Assembly: GCA_016764115.1 (NCBI GenBank)
Contig: JAESSM010000039.1
Location: 1-28,099 of the forward strand
Length of the DNA: 28,099 bases
Reading direction: 5' to 3'
Origin: Bacteroidia bacterium
GTDB taxonomy: Bacteria > Bacteroidota > Bacteroidia > JAESSM01 > NORP286
Numbering within the stretch: position 1 is the stretch's first letter; every line of letters starts with the position of its first letter. The notes below the pieces were generated by a model that saw only the letters and a list, made by a program, of their open reading frames with translations, ran no database searches and had not been told where the DNA came from. This document shows, one piece after another, positions 7,606 through 15,510 of the stretch. The position numbers and the translations under genes are program-made.

Positions 7606-8671
7606 CTATTATATCATCTCCTTCATAAAATACGGCAGATTGACCCGGAGCAATGGCATTTACAGGCTTTGGAAATTTTACTTGAATATTGTCACCTTTT
7701 TGAGTAATAGTACTCATAGTTCCGGGATCGTGATAGCGAATTTTAGTTAAGACTTCCAATTCAGATTCAATACTTTGATATTTTATCAGATTTAAACCTT
7801 TTACTATCATGTTATGTTCCTGCAGCTCTTCTTTTGGTCCGATAACAACAGTGTTGTTCTCTGGAACTATCTTAGTTACATACATAGGATTACCCATGGC
7901 AATTTCCAATCCCTTTCTTTGCCCGATGGTATAAAATGGATAACCCTTATGCTTGCCAACGGTAGTTCCATCTGACAAGACAAAATCACCTCCGGCAACT
8001 TTTTCCTCTAATCCTTCAACTCTATTTTTTAGAAATCCTCTGTAATCATTTTCAGGAATAAAGCATATCTCATAGCTTTCACTTTTCTTGGCTAATTCCT
8101 TAAACCCATATTCATAAGCCATTTTACGAACTTCATCTTTCACGTATTTACCCAATGGAAATATTGTTTTTTTAAGATTTTCCTGGCTAATTCCCCACAA
8201 TACATAGGATTGATCTTTATGCTGGTCTTTACCTTTTGAAATAACATACCGTCCGTTTTCTTGTCGGATATTGGCGTAATGTCCTGTAGCAATGAAATTA
8301 CATTTCAAATTCTCGGCTCTCTTTAATAATGCCGTCCATTTTATGTGAGTATTACATAACACGCAAGGATTGGGAGTTCTTCCAGCAAGATATTCGCTTA
8401 CAAAATCATCAATAATAGCATCTCCAAACTCACTTCGTATATCAAGAATATAATGGGGGAAACCGTAGTGTACTGCTACTTCACGTGCATCATTAATAGA
8501 ATCCAAGCTACAACAACCAGTTTCTTTTTTTGATCCACCTGAAGAAGCATAATCCCATGTTTTCATAGTAATTCCGATCACTTCATAACCCTCCTCATGA
8601 AGCATTACCGCTGCCATGGTACTATCAATACCACCACTCATTGCTACTAAAACTCTTCCTTTATTGCTCAT
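7577..8671 (-). CDS. mnmA: tRNA-specific 2-thiouridylase MnmA
   Basis: This enzyme catalyses ATP-dependent 2-thiolation of U34 in the anticodons of tRNA-Lys, -Glu and -Gln in the cytoplasm. The 364-residue length is normal for the family. The PP-loop SGGIDS (12-17) adenylates the uridine. Cys103 in NPCVLCN and Cys203 in YEICFIPEND are the conserved pair that carries and transfers the sulfur. Family blocks ATGHYAN, KDQSYVLWG and FYTIGQRKGL are all present. An exact TAnnTTTG -7 box lies about 30 bases upstream. The gene is intact, and its 3' end overlaps a lipoprotein gene. Confidence 0.97.
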   Translation of the reverse strand: MSNKGRVLVAMSGGIDSTMAAVMLHEEGYEVIGITMKTWDYASSGGSKKETGCCSLDSINDAREVAVHYGFPHYILDIRSEFGDAIIDDFVSEYLAGRTPNPCVLCNTHIKWTALLKRAENLKCNFIATGHYANIRQENGRYVISKGKDQHKDQSYVLWGISQENLKKTIFPLGKYVKDEVRKMAYEYGFKELAKKSESYEICFIPENDYRGFLKNRVEGLEEKVAGGDFVLSDGTTVGKHKGYPFYTIGQRKGLEIAMGNPMYVTKIVPENNTVVIGPKEELQEHNMIVKGLNLIKYQSIESELEVLTKIRYHDPGTMSTITQKGDNIQVKFPKPVNAIAPGQSAVFYEGDDIIGGGIIQANN

Positions 8672-8700
8672 AACATCCTCTATATCAGAATAAAAGAGTG

Positions 8701-8708
8701 CAAATGTA
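8701..8708 (-). promoter_or_regulatory. Bacteroidota -7 box for mnmA
   Basis: On the minus strand this reads TACATTTG, an exact TAnnTTTG match 29 bases before the mnmA ATG. That would give a leader of about 24 bases. No convincing -33 TTG is present. Confidence 0.45.
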
Positions 8709-8746
8709 CGAAAAGTTGAAGAGAATAACTACGTATAAAACACGAA

Positions 8747-9130
8747 TTATTCAAACATTCCTTCGTCTCGAACAAGCATTAGGATGGAATGCTGAGGTAC
8801 AATGAAGTATTTTTCACCAGCATACTCAACTTCGAATGCCCCTTTTTGAAGAAAAATAGCAAGATCGCCTTCTCTACCTTGGAGCGGCACATATTTAACT
8901 TTCTCATCAACTTCTTTCCATGGCTCATCTATATCATCTGTTGGAAGAGGAATAGGATATCCCGGGCCTACTTTCATAATGTAACCGCTTTGAACTTGCT
9001 CTTTTTCCTGAATACCTGGAGGTAAATACAACCCTGATTTGGTTTTATCAGAATGCATTCTGGGTTTCACTAATACACGGTCTCCTACAACTATTAACTT
9101 CTCTAATTTATTATCAGCTATTTTTTCCAT
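8747..9130 (-). CDS. Stand-alone GroES-like (Cpn10 family) co-chaperone
   Basis: The protein has 127 residues against ~95 for canonical GroES. The Cpn10 barrel start (KLIVVGDRVLVKPR), the mobile-loop region (SDKTKSGLYLPPG) and the next strand (QSGYIMKVGPG) are clear. A longer acidic insert (about 60-85, LPTDDIDEPWKEVDEKV) separates it from the C-terminal strands (GDLAIFLQKGAFEVEYAGEKYFIVPQ). No groEL is adjacent, and the insert differs from canonical GroES, so this is probably a divergent paralog rather than the housekeeping co-chaperonin. It lies 13 bases after the DUF2231 gene, likely in one operon with crcB. Whether it binds GroEL cannot be told. Confidence 0.88.
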   Translation of the reverse strand: MEKIADNKLEKLIVVGDRVLVKPRMHSDKTKSGLYLPPGIQEKEQVQSGYIMKVGPGYPIPLPTDDIDEPWKEVDEKVKYVPLQGREGDLAIFLQKGAFEVEYAGEKYFIVPQHSILMLVRDEGMFE

Positions 9131-9143
9131 TTTTCATATACAA

Positions 9144-9611
9144 TTAATGATCATGTTCAAATCCTTCTTGCTCAATAATTTTTTCCATTGGTTTTACTCC
9201 TGCACCTTCTTCAAATACCATTTTTCCTCCAAGAGTACCGGAATATCCCAAAAGAGTACAACTTAATACCAGTACCAATGTATAAAGTTTCCATTCTGAA
9301 TTATTCATATTTCTTTTTCTGATGATATTCCATATAACCATAATAGTGAATAAACTTAAACACACAAAACCAAGTTTCTCATGTAATTCCATTATTTCAT
9401 GAATTTCATGATTTTGAACTAAAGTATCTTCCTGTGCAAGGCCACTTAAAACAGCTAGCAGCGCTGCGATAGTTCCAACTAAAAGGTTCCAAAAGGATAC
9501 ATCTTTAAATATTTCTTTTTTAGAAGGAACAATAATAGATAGGACTGCAAAGACTGCGGATGTAAGTAGCAAAGCTATGGGAAAATGTACAATAAGCGGA
9601 TGTATAGGCAT
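9144..9611 (-). CDS. DUF2231 family membrane protein
   Basis: The protein has 155 residues and four predicted membrane helices (about 10-28, 40-58, 80-97 and 108-126). It starts with MPIHPLIVHFPIALLL, the characteristic DUF2231 signature (IHPxxVHFP). Several histidines lie near membrane boundaries (EIHEIMELHE, terminal EHDH), which could suit metal or haem contact, but this is inference. Spacing of 6 bases to crcB upstream and 13 bases to the GroES-like gene downstream suggests one transcript. Function unknown. Confidence 0.85.
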   Translation of the reverse strand: MPIHPLIVHFPIALLLTSAVFAVLSIIVPSKKEIFKDVSFWNLLVGTIAALLAVLSGLAQEDTLVQNHEIHEIMELHEKLGFVCLSLFTIMVIWNIIRKRNMNNSEWKLYTLVLVLSCTLLGYSGTLGGKMVFEEGAGVKPMEKIIEQEGFEHDH

Positions 9612-9617
9612 AATCTT

Positions 9618-10004
9618 TTATTTAGAAATACTCAGTAAACTTTTTGAAAATATATAGCCAAGAAATACCATTGATATTGCTAGAAAATTATTTAATAGTA
9701 TGTTAAGCATAACCAATTTGAATTCGCCTCCACCGAATAATGAATGTGTCTCAAGTGCGAAAGTAGAAAAAGTAGTGAAGCCACCCAAAACACCCATAAA
9801 AACAAAACCCTTGGTATTTTCTGATAAGCCATCCTGCTCATACATACCCCATATTATTCCAATTGCAAGCGTCCCAATTGCATTTATAAGTAATGTCCCT
9901 AAAGGGAAATTTCCATGATAAAATCCGGATGTTAACTGATAAGTTAAATATCGAAGTAATGAACCAATTCCTCCACCTAAAACTATCAGCAATACTTTAG
10001 TCAT
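9618..10004 (-). CDS. crcB: Fluoride ion channel/exporter CrcB (Fluc)
   Basis: This is a small inner-membrane protein that dimerises in dual topology and lets fluoride leave the cell. It has 128 residues and four transmembrane helices. Family motifs are present: GGGIGSLLRY (10-19), GTLLINAIGT with Asn41, and GGFTTFSTF (74-82), the last carrying the Phe-box and Thr/Ser residues of the fluoride path. It is the first gene of the likely crcB-DUF2231-groES-like operon, with a good promoter at 10039-10067. I looked for a fluoride riboswitch in the ~35-base leader and saw none. Confidence 0.96.
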   Translation of the reverse strand: MTKVLLIVLGGGIGSLLRYLTYQLTSGFYHGNFPLGTLLINAIGTLAIGIIWGMYEQDGLSENTKGFVFMGVLGGFTTFSTFALETHSLFGGGEFKLVMLNILLNNFLAISMVFLGYIFSKSLLSISK

Positions 10005-10038
10005 GTTATCGAGAATTAACTACATTCAAGAAAGCTGG

Positions 10039-10067
10039 CAAAGTTAGGGAATTTTTAGAAAGACAAA
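10039..10067 (-). promoter_or_regulatory. Bacteroidota-type promoter for the crcB operon
   Basis: On the minus strand, TTTG (10067-10064) is followed by 17 bases and TAACTTTG (10046-10039), fitting the TTTG / TAnnTTTG sigma-A pattern of Bacteroidota. Transcription would begin near 10034, leaving about 30 bases before the crcB ATG at 10004. The -33 element directly abuts the rsmD stop codon. Confidence 0.55.
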
Positions 10068-10598
10068 TCAGGCATGGAAAAAACTGAAAGCGGATTGACC
10101 ATACTTTCTTTTTTCTTTAAAGTTTTCAAATAGATCTAAATTAATTTTATTGCTGTGCTCGATTATCAATAATCCGGATTTATTCAATAAATCATTTTGG
10201 AAGATCTGCTCAGGTAACTGGTTGATCTTCTTAAAATCATAAGGAGGGTCAGCAAATATCAAATCGTACTTGTTTTCACATCCAACAATGAATTTGAATA
10301 TTTCATTTTTGGTAACTGTAACCTTAAAGTCTAACTTTTCTGCTTGTTGTTTAATATATGTACAACAATTGTAGTTAATATCAACGGCAGTAACATCAGC
10401 AGCACCTCTTGATAGAAACTCATAAGTTATGTTGCCTGTTCCTGAAAATAGATCTAAAATTTTGAGTGAGCTAAAATCATATTGGTTTTCAAGGATATTG
10501 AAAAGAGCTTCTTTGGCTTTATCGGTAGTTGGGCGAACAGGTAGATTTTTAGGTGCGTGCAATACTCTACCTTTATGTTTGCCAGCAATTATTCGCAA
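10068..10598 (-). CDS. rsmD: 16S rRNA (guanine966-N2)-methyltransferase RsmD
   Basis: RsmD methylates G966 of 16S rRNA using S-adenosylmethionine during small-subunit assembly. The 176-residue protein starts with the family hallmark MRIIAGKHKGR. It has VRPTTDKAKEALFNIL (21-36), the SAM motif DLFSGTGN (49-56) and the N6/N2-methylase catalytic motif DPPY (117-120). The start overlaps the end of the DUF3822 gene by 10 bases, so the two are translationally coupled, an arrangement common in Bacteroidota. The gene is intact. Confidence 0.96.
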   Translation of the reverse strand: MRIIAGKHKGRVLHAPKNLPVRPTTDKAKEALFNILENQYDFSSLKILDLFSGTGNITYEFLSRGAADVTAVDINYNCCTYIKQQAEKLDFKVTVTKNEIFKFIVGCENKYDLIFADPPYDFKKINQLPEQIFQNDLLNKSGLLIIEHSNKINLDLFENFKEKRKYGQSAFSFFHA

Positions 10599-11464
10599 AG
10601 GTTGAGATTAAAGAGATTGTAATTTTGATGTGCAGGAAGGTCGTTTATCTCAAAGCAGTACTCTGCTGAATCTATTCGATTTCCAAATCCAATATTTCTG
10701 ACATATTTAGTCGCTATTTTATATAGCTCAGAAGTTTTTTCCAGGGAACCAACTATCTCTAAATCTATGGTCTCAGGATTTAATTCCAATTCATCACACA
10801 CAAATAAAACATAATAGATGAAATCTTCCTTTGAATAATATTGAAAAGTATTATATAAATGAAGTTTTTTGCCTTCAATTAAAAGAACTTCAAACTGGTT
10901 AGGATGAACATTTACAATTAGTTTCTTTGTTGTTAGATTTTTGTTTTGCGAAAGCACTCCTTCAATTAAAGGAGTGGAGTAATGAAATAATTGAAAATTT
11001 TGAAAGTATTTATTGAGCATATTGCCAAAGTCCCGATGTATGGTGTATACATTCATAGAATCTAATCCTTGGATAATATCATGACGAGCTGTTTCCTCCT
11101 TGTCAATATGATGATTGAATTTTAAGTAAGACGATAGTTTACTTTCATCAAAAAGTGGGGCAGGTACAAGTGTATTTTTGGAAGTCACATAAGAACATTT
11201 AACTCTTCTGAATTTGTTCTTCAGATTTGGGTCTTGATCAATAACATCTTTTAAATAATCGTTGATCAAGTTAGGCTCAATTAATTCCTGAAAATCATAT
11301 TTATAAAGTGCAATAAACTTATTACGTTTCTTGTCTAGTATTGCGTAGCTTAAACCATTAAGGCCAAGTTGTATTAATAGATTATAATTTTCGGAATCAG
11401 CTTTACTAAAAGATTTATCGAGGATCTTTAGTGAGGTGTGTACTTTATTCCCAATTGCCTGCAT
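10589..11464 (-). CDS. DUF3822 family protein (possible PilM/GspL-like actin fold)
   Basis: The protein has 291 residues with no signal peptide or membrane helix. Its position immediately before rsmD and its sequence fit DUF3822, a Bacteroidota-specific family. Two similar halves are suggested: the N-terminal strands YNLLIQLGLNGLSYAILD and the C-terminal strands KLIVNVHPNQFEVLLIEG. This pattern recalls the duplicated actin-like (ASKHA) fold of PilM/GspL proteins. The fold is inference, and no ATP-binding motif is clear. It overlaps both neighbours: 20 bases with the upstream pseudopilin-like gene and 10 bases with rsmD. Confidence 0.85.
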   Translation of the reverse strand: MQAIGNKVHTSLKILDKSFSKADSENYNLLIQLGLNGLSYAILDKKRNKFIALYKYDFQELIEPNLINDYLKDVIDQDPNLKNKFRRVKCSYVTSKNTLVPAPLFDESKLSSYLKFNHHIDKEETARHDIIQGLDSMNVYTIHRDFGNMLNKYFQNFQLFHYSTPLIEGVLSQNKNLTTKKLIVNVHPNQFEVLLIEGKKLHLYNTFQYYSKEDFIYYVLFVCDELELNPETIDLEIVGSLEKTSELYKIATKYVRNIGFGNRIDSAEYCFEINDLPAHQNYNLFNLNLCE

Positions 11465-12008
11465 AAGTTGCTTCGCTCATGGAGCCTACATGAAGGTCAT
11501 CTGATTTTCTGTAATGACGAGGGTCTAATCCTTCTAAAATAACAGTGTTTGATGCGCTTGCTAAAAATACTGGAAATGGAACATTACCTTTCCTTATTTG
11601 CCCGGCATCTAACTCAAAGCGAGCATTTTTTGAATAAGGGACATAACATAATGAATCTACTGGATAATATTTATCAAAAAGAGAAGTAAGCACGGGTTGA
11701 TATGAAGTGTCTTTGATTAAGATAGTTGTCGTATCATCAATAATATTGCTGTTTATCTTAATAATAGGCATTGAGTCATTTTTTACAAAAGCGATCAATG
11801 AATCAAAGCTGTTGGTAAATTTATCATGAACAGTTTTATAAGCCATTTCTGCTGTTCTGATATCCTTAAGGTTTTGAACAACTGCTGCATAGCGTACTTC
11901 CTTTGCAGCCATGAAATCTATTGGGTCTTTAATTATTTGGACCAAATAATATCCTAAGCCAATAATTACAAGTGTTAAAACTATTGATATTACTTTCTTT
12001 TGCCCCAT
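11445..12008 (-). CDS. Membrane-anchored protein of unknown function, pseudopilin-like
   Basis: The protein has 187 residues. A single N-terminal hydrophobic helix (about 5-25) runs into an amphipathic helix (EVRYAAVVQNLKDIRTAEMAYKTVHDKF), followed by a globular, mostly beta domain with LCYVPYSKNARFELDAG. A membrane helix continuing into an Arg/Ala-rich helix with an IRxAExAYxxxxxxF pattern resembles type II secretion or type IV pilus pseudopilins. The usual prepilin peptidase site (G followed by F/M and E at +5) is absent, so the similarity may be only structural. It overlaps the DUF3822 gene by 20 bases, is the first gene of the run to rsmD, and has an exact -7 box upstream. Confidence 0.75.
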   Translation of the reverse strand: MGQKKVISIVLTLVIIGLGYYLVQIIKDPIDFMAAKEVRYAAVVQNLKDIRTAEMAYKTVHDKFTNSFDSLIAFVKNDSMPIIKINSNIIDDTTTILIKDTSYQPVLTSLFDKYYPVDSLCYVPYSKNARFELDAGQIRKGNVPFPVFLASASNTVILEGLDPRHYRKSDDLHVGSMSEATYAGNWE

Positions 12009-12033
12009 TATTTATCAGAATTTGTAATTTGTG

Positions 12034-12041
12034 CAAACTTA
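12034..12041 (-). promoter_or_regulatory. Bacteroidota -7 box for the pseudopilin-like/DUF3822/rsmD operon
   Basis: On the minus strand this reads TAAGTTTG, an exact TAnnTTTG match 25 bases before the ATG at 12008. No properly spaced TTG is seen, only one at 11 bases, which is too close. Confidence 0.4.
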
Positions 12042-12090
12042 CAATTTATTTTCAAAAATTTAATAAAATCAAAAGGTCGGCTTATCAAGA

Positions 12091-12657
12091 ATGACCCCTG
12101 AAAGAGAAGCAAAACTTAGGAAGGTTGTAAAAAATCGTCAATTAGATTTAACTGTTGTGATGGAACATGTGGATGATCCACACAACATATCTGCGGTTTT
12201 AAGAACTTGCGATGCCATTGGAATTCATGAAGTTCAGATCATTGATAAGTCAGAACCCGAAGAAATAAAGATGGGAAAGAGAAGCGCTGCGAGTGCTTTA
12301 AAATGGGTTGAATTGAATTACTTTCAAGATGCAGATTCTTGCATAGAACGGTTAAAAAGTAATGGGTTTCAAATTTATTCAACACATTTATCTTCGAAAT
12401 CAAGTTCATTATTCGATCTTGACCTAACCCAAAGGATAGCTTTGGTATTTGGAAATGAAAAGGAAGGAGTGTCTGAAGAAATGCTGAAAATGTCAGATAA
12501 GAATTTTAATATTCCTCAGGTGGGAATGATTCAAAGTTTGAATATTTCAGTGGCATGTGCAGTTACCCTTTATGAAGCATTCAGACAAAGAAATGGAAGT
12601 CATCAAGTAGGAGAAGATAACTTTGATGAACTTTTTGAACTGTATACTAATAAGTAA
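12091..12657 (+). CDS. trmH: tRNA (guanosine(18)-2'-O)-methyltransferase TrmH
   Basis: This is a SPOUT-class enzyme that 2'-O-methylates G18 in the D-loop of tRNAs. The 188-residue protein has the three SpoU motifs. Motif 1 is NISAVLRTCDAIGI with catalytic Arg38, motif 2 is VFGNEKEGVSEE (119-130), and motif 3 is IPQVGMIQSLNISVACA (141-157), which forms the trefoil knot and SAM pocket. The N-terminal TPEREAKLRKVVKNRQ helix is typical of TrmH rather than RlmB. The short C-terminal extension is acidic. The Nudix gene follows 6 bases after the stop, so the two are probably co-transcribed. Confidence 0.93.
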   Translation: MTPEREAKLRKVVKNRQLDLTVVMEHVDDPHNISAVLRTCDAIGIHEVQIIDKSEPEEIKMGKRSAASALKWVELNYFQDADSCIERLKSNGFQIYSTHLSSKSSSLFDLDLTQRIALVFGNEKEGVSEEMLKMSDKNFNIPQVGMIQSLNISVACAVTLYEAFRQRNGSHQVGEDNFDELFELYTNK

Positions 12658-12663
12658 TTGTAT

Positions 12664-13230
12664 ATGAAAAAGGTGAAACCTTGGAAAATACTTGAGTCCA
12701 AATATTTGTTAAAAAGTAAATGGGTAAATTTTAGAGCAGATACTTGTGAGACTGATTCAGGTGGAATTATAGAGGATTTTTACATTTCTGAATACAGAGA
12801 TTTTGTTCATGTAATTCCAATAACTGAGGACAAAAAAATTCTTTTAAACAAACAGTATAGACATGGTAGGGAATTGATAGGGTATGAACTTCCAGGTGGA
12901 CAAGTTGAGGAAGAAGAAAAAGATCCATTGGAAGCTGCGCAACGTGAACTTTTAGAGGAAACCGGATATGCATCGAATAATTTTTATCATTTGGTAACTT
13001 ACCCTGTTGATCCGGCATCAAGAAATAATCTCATTCATTTTTATATCGCAGAAAATGTTTTTTTCAAACAAGATGCAGTAATAATGGACAACGAAGTTAT
13101 TGAACCGTATTTATTTGGCATAGATGAAATTATAGACTTATTGGATCAAGGTGAAATCAATCAATCTACTCATATTGGTGGAATATTAATGGCTTTTAAA
13201 AAGCTAGGGTGGTTCAAGATGGATTTATAA
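12664..13230 (+). CDS. Nudix hydrolase, ADP-ribose pyrophosphatase-like
   Basis: The protein has 188 residues from ATG 12664; a TTG two codons earlier (12658) is possible but less likely. The fold matches ADP-ribose or nucleoside-diphosphate-sugar pyrophosphatases: VHVIPITEDKKILLNKQYRHG precedes the Nudix box at about 78-102. The box keeps the catalytic RELLEETGY, but there are eight rather than seven residues between its first conserved Glu and that motif, i.e. one extra residue. Likely substrates are ADP-ribose or similar X-linked nucleoside diphosphates, with Mg-dependent cleavage to AMP plus a phosphate ester. It is downstream of trmH and ends 2 bases from the convergent glycosyltransferase gene. 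Confidence 0.88.
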   Translation: MKKVKPWKILESKYLLKSKWVNFRADTCETDSGGIIEDFYISEYRDFVHVIPITEDKKILLNKQYRHGRELIGYELPGGQVEEEEKDPLEAAQRELLEETGYASNNFYHLVTYPVDPASRNNLIHFYIAENVFFKQDAVIMDNEVIEPYLFGIDEIIDLLDQGEINQSTHIGGILMAFKKLGWFKMDL

Positions 13231-13232
13231 AT

Positions 13233-14744
13233 TCAACTACTTGATTCAAGGTCAATTCTTTTCAATATTTTTATTTCATATTCATCTGAGACTTCAAAAA
13301 TTACAACTTTATTATGACCGTGCTTTTTTAAGTATTGAATTATTTCTTTCTCGTTAGTGTAATGAAGAATGTTTCTTTTTGCATAAACAAGTATTTGAGG
13401 AAAACAATCTAAATCCTTTACAATAATCACTTCATCTTTTGTGCTATTTTGTCCAATAAATTCTCCAAGTTTTTTATAGGTATCATACCTAAAGCCATTA
13501 TAAGAATATTCCCCCGGGCGATTTATATAATAGTATTGTGAAACTGAAAGAATAAGGAAGCTAAGGGGTAAGAAAGCTTTTATTTTTTTGCCTAAGAACA
13601 GGGATGATTTATGAATGAGAATTCCTACAATAATGCTGAGAAAAAATGCTCCTTTTATTGAATAATAATCATGTCCTGCTGCATCAATAAAAATAAAGTA
13701 GTAAACGAAAGCAGGCAAAACGGTTAAGAGCGTAGCATATTTCTCATTTAAACTGAACTTGAAAGTTTTCCATCTTACTGACAAAAAAACCAATACCAAT
13801 CCCAGAAGTATTAAAGTTAAATAGGATGTGATGTAAGTATAAATGGCTTTTGTGCTAAGGATAAAAAAGGATGAGGGTGAATTTGTTATGGAATTAATTC
13901 CTGCTCGTTCAATATATCTGCCTGTCATAGTATTGATCAACGAATCAAAACCATCAATTGATGAGTATTGAAATAAGATCAAGGCAATGGCTAATAATGA
14001 TCCAGTAGTAGCAGTAAATATCAATTTTCTATCAAGTTTTCTTTTTGCATATAGAATTAATAATGGGACAAGCATAAATATTCCAATCCAATCGGTATAA
14101 GTGATAATAAATATCATAAACCCGATTAGGCATGTGAAGAGCCAATTACGCTCTTTTGAATTTTGTAAATAGCTCAGCAAATAAAAGGAAGTGATGATAA
14201 CTAAGTTTTGACTAAATATTTCCGGTACATAAATGTTGCAATGAAACCACAAATTACCTGGGGCGAACAAGTAGGTAACTGATGAAAAGAAAGCCGGAAA
14301 GAATAACTCTTTGAAACTGCTGTTATATAAAGTACTAATTATTTTGTATATAAAAATCGCTGAAATTAAATGAAAGATCAGATTGAAAATTTGTAGCGCA
14401 AGGGCTGATACTTTGATGCTTAAAGCTTTAAGTATTGTATAAGGTAATAAATAAGCAAATGGCCCAAATGAAATGTAATAGTAATTGCCATATTCATCTT
14501 TAATATTGGATGAATAGTTCTTAATAAACTTATCTGCTTTATTAGTATGGTTACACCCTAAAATAGGGGGATTGCTGCCATTATCATCCCAAAATGAAAT
14601 GAATCTAATTGCGTTTGCTGTACAAAGCTCGTGATGTTTAGATAGCGGCCTGTCAATGTGAGGAAGCCTGACAAGAACCGATAAAAAAAATAAAGCAGTA
14701 ATAATTATAAAAGGGTGCTTCAATATGCCTTTTTTGATTTGCAT
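13233..14744 (-). CDS. GT-C type membrane glycosyltransferase (GT39/ArnT-like)
   Basis: The protein has 503 residues with about ten or more predicted transmembrane helices in residues 10-420 and a short soluble C-terminal domain (about 425-503). The first extracytoplasmic loop after helix 1 has the pattern RLPHIDRPLSKHHEL, with Asp31 and Glu39 as candidates for the acidic residue that GT-C enzymes use for catalysis. This layout fits the dolichyl-phosphate-mannose mannosyltransferase / ArnT superfamily, which moves a sugar from a polyprenyl-phosphate carrier at the outer face of the inner membrane. Donor and acceptor cannot be read. It is a single gene, divergent from the RsmI-like gene (37 bases). 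Confidence 0.75.
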   Translation of the reverse strand: MQIKKGILKHPFIIITALFFLSVLVRLPHIDRPLSKHHELCTANAIRFISFWDDNGSNPPILGCNHTNKADKFIKNYSSNIKDEYGNYYYISFGPFAYLLPYTILKALSIKVSALALQIFNLIFHLISAIFIYKIISTLYNSSFKELFFPAFFSSVTYLFAPGNLWFHCNIYVPEIFSQNLVIITSFYLLSYLQNSKERNWLFTCLIGFMIFIITYTDWIGIFMLVPLLILYAKRKLDRKLIFTATTGSLLAIALILFQYSSIDGFDSLINTMTGRYIERAGINSITNSPSSFFILSTKAIYTYITSYLTLILLGLVLVFLSVRWKTFKFSLNEKYATLLTVLPAFVYYFIFIDAAGHDYYSIKGAFFLSIIVGILIHKSSLFLGKKIKAFLPLSFLILSVSQYYYINRPGEYSYNGFRYDTYKKLGEFIGQNSTKDEVIIVKDLDCFPQILVYAKRNILHYTNEKEIIQYLKKHGHNKVVIFEVSDEYEIKILKRIDLESSS

Positions 14745-14748
14745 AGTT

Positions 14749-14756
14749 TAAATTTG
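14749..14756 (+). promoter_or_regulatory. Bacteroidota -7 box for the methyltransferase pair
   Basis: TAAATTTG is an exact TAnnTTTG match, 25 bases before the TTG start at 14782. No well-spaced -33 TTG is seen. The divergent glycosyltransferase start is only 5 bases away, so the two promoters would overlap. Confidence 0.4.
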
Positions 14757-14781
14757 TCGAAAGTTATAATACTATCCTGAA

Positions 14782-15504
14782 TTGAAAAAAAATACTCAAG
14801 GTTGTGTTTATCTTATTCCTACTACGTTAGGAGATCACACTACTATAAGATCAGCAATACCAACTGAAGTTGCGGTCATTATTACTGAGATTGATGAATT
14901 TATAGTAGAAAATGAACGATCAGCTCGTAGATATCTCACTAATTTCAATCTCAAAACTCCTATCTCAAATATCAAATTACACGTCCTAAATAAACATACA
15001 GAAAGAAATGACCTTTCCTCATATCTTGATTCGATAGATCAAGGGAAGGATATTGGAATTATTTCCGAAGCCGGATGTCCCGGAATTGCTGATCCTGGTA
15101 GTGAAATAGTTGCTATTGCACTTTCAAAAGGAATAAGAGTTGCTCCTTTAGTTGGACCATCATCAATATTGCTTGCGCTAATTGCATCCGGACTAAATGG
15201 TCAATATTTTTCATTTGTAGGATATTTGCCAATTAACAATCCTGAAAGAACGAAATGTATAAAAGAGTTGGAGTTATATTCATATAAAAAGGATCAGACT
15301 CAAATTTTTATGGAGGCACCATATCGAAATCAAAAGTTGCTGGAGGATATCATTAAAGTATGTTCTAGTGATACATTGTTATGTTTAGCTACAGATATTA
15401 CACTTCCTACAGAACATATCAAGACTATGGGAATTAAGGATTGGAAAAGCAATATTCCTCAAATTAATAAAAGACCTACCATATTTTTAATTCATAAATA
15501 TTAA
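14782..15504 (+). CDS. RsmI-like SAM-dependent methyltransferase (tetrapyrrole methylase family)
   Basis: The protein has 240 residues. The start is TTG: an in-frame TAA lies five codons upstream and no ATG is available, and the family begins with a short lead before LIPTTLG. It keeps the tetrapyrrole-methylase fold motifs SEAGCPGIADPG (95-106), PLVGPSS (122-128) and the C-terminal LATDITLPTEHI. RsmI 2'-O-methylates C1402 of 16S rRNA. This shorter type, with IPTTLGD instead of VATPIGN, is a distinct subfamily common in Bacteroidota, so the substrate is uncertain. It is followed 6 bases later by a second methyltransferase gene, indicating an operon. Confidence 0.87.
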   Translation: MKKNTQGCVYLIPTTLGDHTTIRSAIPTEVAVIITEIDEFIVENERSARRYLTNFNLKTPISNIKLHVLNKHTERNDLSSYLDSIDQGKDIGIISEAGCPGIADPGSEIVAIALSKGIRVAPLVGPSSILLALIASGLNGQYFSFVGYLPINNPERTKCIKELELYSYKKDQTQIFMEAPYRNQKLLEDIIKVCSSDTLLCLATDITLPTEHIKTMGIKDWKSNIPQINKRPTIFLIHKY

Positions 15505-15510
15505 TTTTCA

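Noticed and set aside
10005..10038. Fluoride riboswitch upstream of crcB
   Set aside because: The likely leader is only about 30 bases, too short for the aptamer, and no conserved core was seen.
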